NCBI GenBank assembly: GCA_943368345.1
Contig: CALRKY020000008.1
Location: 45,792-109,791, forward strand
DNA: 64,000 nt
DNA from: JADCGM01 sp943368345
GTDB lineage: Bacteria; Pseudomonadota; Alphaproteobacteria; Sphingomonadales; Sphingomonadaceae
Reading direction: 5' to 3'
Shown here: positions 57,514 to 64,000 of the stretch, in pieces
How positions within the stretch are numbered: the first letter of the stretch is position 1
Layout of the letters: each line of letters begins with the position of its first letter
Program-made: the position numbers and the translations under genes
The notes under the pieces: generated by a model
What the model was told of the DNA's origin: nothing
Database searches by the model: none
The model's input: the letters and a program-made list of their open reading frames with translations, nothing else

Positions 57514-57693
57514 ATGGCAACGATCAAAGTCACGCAGACCGGATCCCCGATCCGCCGCCAGCCGGACCAGCGCGCAACGCTGATCGGTCTGGGTCTGAAC
57601 AAGATGCACCGGACCCGCGAGCTGGAGGATACCCCGGCGGTGCGCGGGATGATCCGCAAGGTGCAACATATGCTGAAGGTCGAAGGCGCTTAA
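57514..57693 (+). CDS. rpmD: 50S ribosomal protein L30
   Basis: 59 residues, same as in E. coli. [17 protein letters not shown] and [20 protein letters not shown] are conserved. The ATG at 57514 comes 10 bp after rpsE, with GAGGATAAA as ribosome binding site; a longer in-frame start would lie inside rpsE. Confidence 0.97.
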   Translation: MATIKVTQTGSPIRRQPDQRATLIGLGLNKMHRTRELEDTPAVRGMIRKVQHMLKVEGA

Positions 57694-57735
57694 GCGTCAA
57701 CGAACCCGTGCGAACCAAGCGAAAGCGAGTACGAC

Positions 57736-58278
57736 ATGAAGTTGAATGACATCCGCGACAATGAAGGTGCCCACAAGCGCCGGATGCGCGTTGGCCGGGG
57801 CATTGGCTCCGGCAAGGGCAAGACCTGCGGCCGTGGCCAGAAGGGCCAGAAGAGCCGGTCGGGCGTCTCGATTGCCGGATTTGAAGGCGGTCAGATGCCG
57901 CTGCACATGCGGCTGCCGAAGCGCGGCTTCAACAACATCTTCCGCAAGGATTATTCCGTGGTGAATCTCGGAACGCTCCAGCATGCGGTCGATCAGAAGA
58001 AGATTGATGCAAAGGCGTTGATTGATGTGAACGCGCTCGTTGCTGCCGGGATCATCGCCAAGGCCAAGGATGGCGTCCGCCTGTTGGCCAAGGGCGAGCT
58101 GACGGCCAAGCTGACCCTGAAGGTCGCCGGCGCATCGAAGTCGGCGGTTGCTGCGGTTGAAAAGGCCGGTGGCACGGTGGAATTGCCTGCCCCGAAGCCT
58201 GCACCGCTCGACAAGGAGGCTGCAAAGGCCCTCCGCGCCGAAGTCCGGGCGGCCAAGGCAGCAGCTGCCAAGAAGTAA
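57736..58278 (+). CDS. rplO: 50S ribosomal protein L15 with lysine/alanine-rich tail
   Basis: 180 residues against 144 in E. coli; the C-terminal end beyond residue about 150 is an Ala/Lys helix ([15 protein letters not shown], ending AAKAAAAKK). The core [20 protein letters not shown] is typical of L15. A 13-bp hairpin follows 6 bp after its stop. Confidence 0.97.
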   Translation: MKLNDIRDNEGAHKRRMRVGRGIGSGKGKTCGRGQKGQKSRSGVSIAGFEGGQMPLHMRLPKRGFNNIFRKDYSVVNLGTLQHAVDQKKIDAKALIDVNALVAAGIIAKAKDGVRLLAKGELTAKLTLKVAGASKSAVAAVEKAGGTVELPAPKPAPLDKEAAKALRAEVRAAKAAAAKK

Positions 58279-58284
58279 GGTTTC

Positions 58285-58315
58285 CAGCCCGCGCAAACCA
58301 GCTTTGCGCGGGCTG
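58285..58315 (+). terminator. Hairpin between rplO and secY (terminator or attenuator)
   Basis: CAGCCCGCGCAAA and TTTGCGCGGGCTG form a perfect 13-bp stem around CCAGC. No strong U-tract follows (ATTGCGTTTCGG). It may lower expression of secY relative to the ribosomal genes. Confidence 0.65.
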
Positions 58316-58401
58316 ATTGCGTTTCGGCATGGCGTAGAGCGGCATGCATGCCTATCTAGCCATCGTGCCCCTGTTTGCGGGCGGAGTGGGTAGGATCGAT
58401 T

Positions 58402-59751
58402 ATGGCGTCAGCTGCCGAACAGCTTTCCGCGAACATCAGCTTCGCAAATTTCTCCAAGGCAACAGAGCTCAAGCAGCGCCTGTGGTTCACCATTGGCGCG
58501 CTGATTGTCTACCGGCTGGTGACCTTCGTGCCGCTGCCCGGTATCGATCCCAATGCCTTGCAGGCGCTGTTCAGCCAGACGCAGGGCGGTGTGCTCGACT
58601 TCGTCAACATGTTCTCGGGCGGTGCGCTCGAACGCATGTCGATCGTGGCGCTCAATATTTTTCCCTACATCACCAGCTCGATCATCATTCAGTTGATGAC
58701 CAGCCTGGTCCCGTCGCTGATGGCCTTGAAAAAGGAAGGGGAGAGCGGGCGCAAGAAGCTGAACCAATATACCCGCTACGGCACGGTCTTGCTGACCGCC
58801 ATCCAGGGCTATGGCATCGCCGTCGGCCTTGAAGGCTGGGGGGCCGGGCAAGGGGTCGGTGCGGTCATCGATCCCGGCATGTTCTTCCGGATGACCACCG
58901 TCATCACGCTGGTCGGCGGCACCCTGTTCCTGATGTGGCTCGGGGAGCAGATCACCAGCCGCGGGATCGGCAACGGCATTTCGCTGATCATCATGTCGGG
59001 CATTGTCGCCCGCTTGCCGCAGGCCATTGGCGGGCTGTTCGAACAGGGCCGGACCGGTGCGATGTCGCCGATCTTCATCATCCTGATCATCGTGGTCGCT
59101 TTCGCGGTCATCGCCGCCATCTGCTTCATGGAGCGGGCGCAGCGGCGCATCCTGATCCAGTATCCCAAGCGCCAGATCGGCAACCGGGTGTCGCAGGGGG
59201 AAAGCAGTCATCTGCCGCTGAAGCTCAATACCTCGGGTGTTATCGCACCAATCTTTGCGTCGTCCCTGCTGCTGATGCCGCTGACGGTCGCCCAGTTCGC
59301 GGGGCAGGATCAGGGGCCGGATTGGCTGATCACCGTCACAACCGCGCTGCAACATGGCGCGCCGCTCTACATGCTGCTCTATGCCGTGGGAATCGTGTTC
59401 TTCGCGTTCTTTTACACAGCCGTGGTGTTCAACCCGGAAGAGACGGCGGAGAATCTGAAGAAGCATGGCGGCTTCATTCCCGGCATCCGGCCCGGCACGC
59501 GCACCTCGGAGTATCTCGACTATGTGCTGACCCGGATTACGGTGATTGGCGCAGGCTATCTGGTGCTGGTCTGTCTGTTGCCTGAATTCCTGATCGCGGA
59601 GTTGAAGGTGCCGTTCTATTTTGGCGGAACGTCGCTGTTGATCGTGGTCAACGTCACCATGGATACGGTCAGCCAGATCCAGAGCCATCTCATCGCGCAT
59701 CAATATGATGGGCTGATCAAGAAATCGAAGCTGCGCGGGGGGCGTCGTTGA
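58402..59751 (+). CDS. secY: Protein translocase subunit SecY
   Basis: This 449-residue protein is the translocation channel, with ten membrane helices. Family marks: LKQRLWFTIGALIVYRL, PLPGIDPNALQALF, NIFPYITSSIIIQLMTSL, GIGNGISLIIMSGI and the cytoplasmic loop ERAQRRILIQYPKRQIGNRV. The ATG at 58402 (MASAAEQLSANIS) has GTAGGA upstream. It overlaps adk by 4 bp (TTGA). Confidence 0.98.
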   Translation: MASAAEQLSANISFANFSKATELKQRLWFTIGALIVYRLVTFVPLPGIDPNALQALFSQTQGGVLDFVNMFSGGALERMSIVALNIFPYITSSIIIQLMTSLVPSLMALKKEGESGRKKLNQYTRYGTVLLTAIQGYGIAVGLEGWGAGQGVGAVIDPGMFFRMTTVITLVGGTLFLMWLGEQITSRGIGNGISLIIMSGIVARLPQAIGGLFEQGRTGAMSPIFIILIIVVAFAVIAAICFMERAQRRILIQYPKRQIGNRVSQGESSHLPLKLNTSGVIAPIFASSLLLMPLTVAQFAGQDQGPDWLITVTTALQHGAPLYMLLYAVGIVFFAFFYTAVVFNPEETAENLKKHGGFIPGIRPGTRTSEYLDYVLTRITVIGAGYLVLVCLLPEFLIAELKVPFYFGGTSLLIVVNVTMDTVSQIQSHLIAHQYDGLIKKSKLRGGRR

Positions 59752-60395
59752 AAATCATTATCCTCCTCGGGCCTCCGGGCGCGGGCAAGGGAACCCAGGC
59801 GCAGCGGCTGATGGCCGAACGCGGCATGGTCCAGCTTTCCACGGGCGACATGCTGCGGGCAGCGAAGGAGGCCGGGACCGAGATCGGTCTCAAGGTCAAG
59901 GCGGTCATGGATGCCGGCGAGCTGGTGTCGGATGACATCGTCAACGCGCTGATCGATGACAAGCTGAACGTTGCCGCCGACCATCCGGGGTTCATCTTCG
60001 ACGGCTATCCGCGCACCCAGGCGCAGGCCGAGGCGCTCGACGGGCTGCTCAAGGCACGCAAGTTCGAGCTGGATCAGGTCATTGAGCTCGGTGTCGATGA
60101 GGTCGCGCTCATCGACCGTATCGTCGGCCGCTTCAGCTGCGGCAACTGCGGCGAAAATTATCATGACCGCTACAAGCTGCCGAAGGTCGACGGCACTTGC
60201 GATGTGTGCGGCCATCATGAGTTCAAGCGCCGGCCCGACGACAATGTCGAGACGGTACGGACGCGCATGGAAGAATATCGCGCCAAGACCGCGCCGATCC
60301 TGCCTTATTATGACGCGCGCGGGATGGTCAGCCGTGTCGACGGCATGGCGTCGATGGACGCGGTTCATGCCGCGATTGCAGCGATATTGGGGTAG
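59748..60395 (+). CDS. adk: Adenylate kinase, zinc-lid type
   Basis: This 215-residue enzyme makes 2 ADP from ATP and AMP. P-loop GPPGAGKGTQAQR, and AMP-binding STGDMLRAA and DGYPRTQAQAEAL. The LID domain has four cysteines (131, 134, 151, 154: CGNCG and CDVCG), expected to bind zinc. It starts at a TTG (59748) that overlaps the secY stop, so translation depends on secY. It terminates the spc operon. Confidence 0.97.
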   Translation: MKIIILLGPPGAGKGTQAQRLMAERGMVQLSTGDMLRAAKEAGTEIGLKVKAVMDAGELVSDDIVNALIDDKLNVAADHPGFIFDGYPRTQAQAEALDGLLKARKFELDQVIELGVDEVALIDRIVGRFSCGNCGENYHDRYKLPKVDGTCDVCGHHEFKRRPDDNVETVRTRMEEYRAKTAPILPYYDARGMVSRVDGMASMDAVHAAIAAILG

Positions 60396-60449
60396 GCCGG
60401 GTTTCGTGCTGCATACCCCGCGTTCGCTGACCGGTTTGGGGAGGTGGCG

Positions 60450-60995
60450 ATGAAGCTCTATCCAGTGATGCTGGCGTTGGCGGTGATCGGGCCGGCCGCC
60501 GCATCGGCAGCGGTTCTGAAGGCGACCCCCGGTGGCTTCGCGCTCGAATCGGCCGGCGCGATTGCGGCATCACCAGATCAGGTGTTCGCAGCCCTTGGGC
60601 AAGTCGGCAAATGGTGGGACCCGGCGCACAGCTATTCCCGGACCGCAGCCAATCTGACGATTGATGTTCGTGCCGGAGGCTGCTGGTGCGAGACGGTACC
60701 GCCGGGCGGATCGGTTGAGCACATGCGGGTCGTGACGGTGCGGCCGGGCAAGCAACTGGTGGCACGTGGCGGGCTTGGACCGTTGCAGGGGGAGGGCGTC
60801 GATGCGGCGCTGACCTGGGTGTTGAAGGCGGATGCCGCTGGCACGCAATTGACCCAGACCTATGTTGTAGGGGGATATGCGCGGCCTGGGCTGGAGGTGC
60901 TGGCACCGGCGGTGGACGGGGTGATGAGCAACGCTTTCCAGCGTTTGAAGCGTTATATTGAGACGGGATCGCCCGACGCCGCCAAGCCGCAATGA
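60450..60995 (+). CDS. Exported SRPBCC (AHSA1/polyketide cyclase-like) domain protein
   Basis: This protein of 181 residues has a signal peptide (about residues 1-20, ending SAAV) and one START/SRPBCC-type helix-grip domain: ALESAGAIAASPDQVFAALG, KWWDPAHSYSRTAANLTID, VTVRPGKQLVARGGLGPLQG and a C-terminal amphipathic helix. The cavity of such domains binds small hydrophobic ligands; no specific ligand is inferred. The ATG at 60450 follows GGGGAGGTGGCG. It sits between adk and rpsM, where most alphaproteobacteria have nothing. Confidence 0.82.
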   Translation: MKLYPVMLALAVIGPAAASAAVLKATPGGFALESAGAIAASPDQVFAALGQVGKWWDPAHSYSRTAANLTIDVRAGGCWCETVPPGGSVEHMRVVTVRPGKQLVARGGLGPLQGEGVDAALTWVLKADAAGTQLTQTYVVGGYARPGLEVLAPAVDGVMSNAFQRLKRYIETGSPDAAKPQ

Positions 60996-61023
60996 TCTGA
61001 TCCGGAATTCGTATCCGCAACCC

Positions 61024-61052
61024 TTGACAAGGTGCTGGGCCGTCGATAGCAA
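61024..61052 (+). promoter_or_regulatory. Candidate promoter for rpsM (alpha operon)
   Basis: TTGACA (61024-61029), a 17-bp spacer and TAGCAA (61047-61052) lie 116 bp upstream of rpsM. The -35 box is perfect and the -10 box weak. Confidence 0.4.
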
Positions 61053-61167
61053 CCCGCTTTCCGATTCACCGGAAATCTTTGTCACGAGCCGCCTTCGGCG
61101 CGCCCGCGACGTATAGCGCAGAGATGGGGGGTTTGCCCAAAGCCCCCTGTGGAGCAGGAGAATTTTT

Positions 61168-61536
61168 GTGGCACGTATCGCGGGCGTCAACATCCCGACC
61201 AACAAGCGCGTCGAGATCGCCCTTACCTATATTCACGGCATCGGCCGTACCAAGGCCAAGGAAATCACCCAGAAAATGGGCTTTCCGATTGACCGGCGTG
61301 TTCAGGACCTGACCGACCAGGAAGTCGTGCAGATCCGCGAGATCATCGACCGTGACTATTCGGTGGAGGGTGACCTACGCCGGACCGTTTCGATGAACAT
61401 CAAGCGCCTGATGGACCTGGCTTGCTACCGTGGGCTGCGCCACCGCAAGGGCCTGCCGGTTCGCGGTCAGCGGACCCACACCAACGCCCGGACCCGCAAG
61501 GGCAAGGCCAAGCCGATTGCCGGCAAGAAGAAATAA
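61168..61536 (+). CDS. rpsM: 30S ribosomal protein S13
   Basis: 122 residues; the start is a GTG at 61168 ([15 protein letters not shown]) preceded by CAGGAG. S13 is at the 30S head, contacting the P-site t[23 protein letters not shown] is the conserved C-terminal part. Confidence 0.98.
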   Translation: MARIAGVNIPTNKRVEIALTYIHGIGRTKAKEITQKMGFPIDRRVQDLTDQEVVQIREIIDRDYSVEGDLRRTVSMNIKRLMDLACYRGLRHRKGLPVRGQRTHTNARTRKGKAKPIAGKKK

Positions 61537-61593
61537 GGCGCTGAGCTGCGCCTCGTGGCGCTGGCTCGCGGTGACAAGGTAAGGACGAAGACA

Positions 61594-61983
61594 ATGGCAA
61601 GGGAACCGGCTCGCATCAAGCGGCGCGAGCGCAAGAACATCACATCGGGCGTGGCGCATGTGAATGCATCGTTCAACAACACGATGATCACCATCACGGA
61701 CGCACAGGGCAATGCAATTGCCTGGTCGTCGGCGGGGACCATGGGCTTCAAGGGAAGCCGCAAGTCGACCCCGTTCGCCGCGCAGATGGCCGCCGAAGAT
61801 GCTGGCAAGAAGGCCGCCGAACATGGCGTCCGGACGCTGGAAGTCGAAGTGAAGGGCCCGGGCTCGGGTCGTGAATCGGCGCTGCGGGCCCTCCAGGCTG
61901 TGGGATTCCAGATCACCGCGATCCGCGATGTGACCTCCATCCCGCACAATGGTGTGCGTCCACCGAAACGTCGCCGGGTCTGA
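61594..61983 (+). CDS. rpsK: 30S ribosomal protein S11
   Basis: 129 residues, same as in E. coli. S11 is near the 3' end of 16S rRNA at the platform. [37 protein letters not shown] and [18 protein letters not shown] are unmistakable. ATG at 61594, with AAGGTAAGGACGAAG upstream. Confidence 0.98.
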   Translation: MAREPARIKRRERKNITSGVAHVNASFNNTMITITDAQGNAIAWSSAGTMGFKGSRKSTPFAAQMAAEDAGKKAAEHGVRTLEVEVKGPGSGRESALRALQAVGFQITAIRDVTSIPHNGVRPPKRRRV

Positions 61984-62063
61984 TCCCCAACCGTTTCGCA
62001 TAATTCGATCCCGCGGGTCGCACCGTATCCCGGACGCGCCCGATCAAGCCAAGGATGAGCATA

Positions 62064-63122
62064 GTGGCAGTCATTGCGAAGAACTGGCAGGAACTGAAAA
62101 AGCCGAACCAGCTGGACGTGCGTCCGAGCGGAGATGGCAAGCGCAAGGCGACCTTCGTCGCTGAACCGCTGGAGCGCGGCTTTGGCCTGACGCTCGGCAA
62201 TGCGCTGCGGCGTGTTTTGCTGTCATCGCTGCAGGGCGCAGCCGTCACCTCGATCAAGATCGACGGCGTTCTGCACGAGTTTTCATCGCTCGTCGGGGTG
62301 CGGGAAGATGTCACCGACATCGTCCTGAACGTCAAACAGACCGCGATCCGGATGCAAGGCGATACCGCCAAGCGTCTCCAACTGACCGCGACCGGCCCCG
62401 GCGAAGTCACCGCCGGCCAGATTGCCACCACTGGCGATATGGAAGTGTTGAACCCGGAACTGGTGATCTGCACGCTCGATGAGGGCGCAACCCTCAACAT
62501 GGAGCTGACCGTCGAAGCCGGGAAGGGTTATGTTCCAGCCTCGGCCAACCGTCCGGTTGATGCGCCGATTGGCCTCATTCCGGTCGACGCGCTGTATTCG
62601 CCGGTTCGCCAGGTGGCGTACAAGGTTGAGAACACCCGCGTCGGGCAGGAGCTTGACTATGACAAGCTGACCCTGTCGGTGGAAACCGATGGCACGATCA
62701 GCCCGGACGATGCGGTCGCCTATGCCGCGCGCATCCTGCAGGATCAGCTTCAGCTGTTCGTCAACTTCGACGAGCCGCAGGTGGCCCATGCGCCGTCAAC
62801 CGTCACGGCCGCAATGCCGGGTGGCACGGTTGAGGATTCGACCGGAACCCAGATCAACCGCTTCCTGCTGAAGAAGGTGGATGAGCTGGAACTGTCGGTC
62901 CGCTCGGCAAACTGCCTGAAGAATGACAACATCATCTACATCGGTGATCTGGTTCAGAAATCCGAAGCCGAAATGCTGCGGACGCCGAACTTCGGTCGCA
63001 AGAGCCTGAACGAGATCAAGGAAGTCTTGACTGCCATGGGTCTGCGCCTCGGCATGGATATCCCTGGTTGGCCGCCGGAGAATATCGAGGACCTCGCCAA
63101 GAAGCTCGAGCAGGAATACTGA
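62064..63122 (+). CDS. rpoA: RNA polymerase alpha subunit
   Basis: This 352-residue subunit dimerises through its N-terminal domain ([20 protein letters not shown]) and binds UP elements and activators with its C-terminal domain ([37 protein letters not shown]). I chose the GTG at 62064 because AAGG lies 9-12 bases upstream; an ATG at 62055 overlaps the ribosome binding site. Slightly longer than in E. coli, as usual in alphaproteobacteria. Confidence 0.97.
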   Translation: MAVIAKNWQELKKPNQLDVRPSGDGKRKATFVAEPLERGFGLTLGNALRRVLLSSLQGAAVTSIKIDGVLHEFSSLVGVREDVTDIVLNVKQTAIRMQGDTAKRLQLTATGPGEVTAGQIATTGDMEVLNPELVICTLDEGATLNMELTVEAGKGYVPASANRPVDAPIGLIPVDALYSPVRQVAYKVENTRVGQELDYDKLTLSVETDGTISPDDAVAYAARILQDQLQLFVNFDEPQVAHAPSTVTAAMPGGTVEDSTGTQINRFLLKKVDELELSVRSANCLKNDNIIYIGDLVQKSEAEMLRTPNFGRKSLNEIKEVLTAMGLRLGMDIPGWPPENIEDLAKKLEQEY

Positions 63123-63199
63123 TCTAACGGATAGCGCCCCCGTTTTGGGCGCGGCTCGCAGTACCTGATACGGCTGCCCGACGAACAAGGACAAAGACC

Positions 63200-63625
63200 A
63201 TGCGCCATCGTAACGCCCACCGGAAGCTCGGCCGGACCACCAGCCACCGCCTTGCCATGTTCAAGAACATGGCAGCGGCGCTCATCAAGCATGAGCAGAT
63301 CACCACGACGCTGCCTAAGGCGAAGGAAATTCGCCCTTATGTCGAAAAGCTGGTGACGCTCGGCAAGCGCGGTGGCCTGTCCAACCGCCGCCTGGCGCAT
63401 GCCCGGCTCGGCGATGACACCCAGCTGGTGAAGCTGTTTGACGTGATCGCAGCCCGCTATGCTGACCGTCAGGGTGGCTATGTCCGGGTGCTGAAGGCCG
63501 GCATCCGCCAGTCCGACAATGCCGCGATGGCGGTCGTCGAGTTCGTCGACCGTGATGTCAGCGCCAAGGGCCAGGACAGCGGCCCGGTCGACGCCAGCGC
63601 CGACAATTTCGAAGATGCATCCTGA
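63200..63625 (+). CDS. rplQ: 50S ribosomal protein L17
   Basis: 141 residues, longer than the E. coli 127 by an acidic C-terminal tail ([19 protein letters not shown]). [20 protein letters not shown] is invariant. Last gene of the alpha operon. A GAAA-capped hairpin follows. Confidence 0.98.
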   Translation: MRHRNAHRKLGRTTSHRLAMFKNMAAALIKHEQITTTLPKAKEIRPYVEKLVTLGKRGGLSNRRLAHARLGDDTQLVKLFDVIAARYADRQGGYVRVLKAGIRQSDNAAMAVVEFVDRDVSAKGQDSGPVDASADNFEDAS

Positions 63626-63652
63626 GAGACTGACCCATCTCGAACCGGATTT

Positions 63653-63678
63653 GCAGGCCGTCCGAAAGGGCGGCCTGC
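63653..63678 (+). terminator. Terminator hairpin after rplQ
   Basis: GCAGGCCGTCC, a GAAA tetraloop and GGGCGGCCTGC make an 11-bp stem (one G-T pair) followed by TTCGCATT. It ends the alpha operon and also lies downstream of the convergent SDR gene. Confidence 0.75.
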
Positions 63679-63692
63679 TTCGCATTCAGCCA

Positions 63693-64000
63693 CTACCAGG
63701 GAATGATCTCTCCCTGAAAGTCGCGGTAGTGCACGCCGCCGCCGTTGAGGTCGGCGATGACCTTCCGCAGGCCGGCGACGGAGTCCACCGGCATGACCGG
63801 GGCCTCCTCACCGCCCATATCGGTTTTGACCCAGCCGGGATGGAGGGCGGCGACCGTGATGTCGTGGCGTTTCCATTCGACCGCGAGATTGGCGAGGCCC
63901 ATGTTGAGCGCGGCCTTCGACATGCGGTAGGCCCACATGCCGCCGCTGTTCTGGGCGATTGACCCCAATTGTGAGGTCAGTGCCGCAAACCTTCCGCCCG
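63693..64000 (-). CDS. Short-chain dehydrogenase/reductase, N-terminus cut by window edge
   Basis: About 102 C-terminal residues of an NAD(P)-dependent SDR are visible; the gene continues past base 64000. The catalytic YxxxK is in WAYRMSKAALN, preceded by the active-site serine strand FAALTSQLGSIAQNSGG, and followed by HPGWVKTDMGG, the standard post-catalytic block. It ends DFQGEIIPW, as in CsgA/YciK-like SDRs. Substrate unknown. Confidence 0.87.
   Translation of the reverse strand, partial: GGRFAALTSQLGSIAQNSGGMWAYRMSKAALNMGLANLAVEWKRHDITVAALHPGWVKTDMGGEEAPVMPVDSVAGLRKVIADLNGGGVHYRDFQGEIIPW

Overview
This window is a GC-rich bacterial chromosome segment. It most likely comes from a sphingomonad-type alphaproteobacterium. 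The evidence is the gene order yajC-secD-secF followed by an Mth938/NDUFAF3-type gene, the alphaproteobacterial ribosomal protein variants (Cys-free S14, extended L3, L15, L17 and S5), mitochondria-like assembly-factor homologues, and many small sphingomonad-type membrane proteins. No plasmid, prophage, CRISPR array, rRNA or tRNA was seen.

Layout. 1-2.3 kb: a truncated secreted amidohydrolase, then a REP-associated tyrosine transposase (RAYT) and a small membrane ORF, each bracketed by copies of one inverted repeat, followed by a palindrome cluster. 2.3-14.8 kb: accessory and housekeeping genes (amidohydrolase_2, Tet-like MFS exporter, CHAP protein, glycosyltransferase, M28 peptidase, D-Ala-D-Ala carboxypeptidase, MATE exporter, AlkX/YcaQ-type glycosylase, methyltransferase, DUF815 ATPase). 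14.8-22 kb: yajC-secDF-Mth938, a second glycosyltransferase, bamD and recN. 22-27.9 kb: omega-amino acid aminotransferase and permease, a DUF4199 protein with a membrane-anchored LuxR-type regulator, and rarA.

27.9-32.2 kb is the most interesting block. pspF is divergent from a sigma-54 promoter that reads into a small exported peptide, pspA, pspB and pspC. Five more tiny one-helix/coiled-coil proteins follow. Four of them, and the C-terminus of PspC, carry one tail motif ([LI]ERIATD-type, then EI[ED]xLR) at identical spacing. This looks like an expanded phage-shock membrane complex.

32.2-44 kb: sufE, a TPP riboswitch with thiC, a hypothetical gene that appears inserted at the thiC 3' end (a relic of the thiC tail lies beyond it), trxA, argJ-GST, secA, a second amidohydrolase paralogous to the first, an orphan LanC-like protein and a small membrane protein. 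44-63.6 kb: the str, S10, spc and alpha ribosomal operons from rpsL to rplQ in canonical order, without rpmJ and with an exported SRPBCC-like gene placed between adk and rpsM. A truncated short-chain dehydrogenase ends the window.

Functionally the window holds most of the Sec machinery (SecY, SecA, SecD, SecF, YajC), BamD and the Psp envelope stress response alongside the core translation operons.
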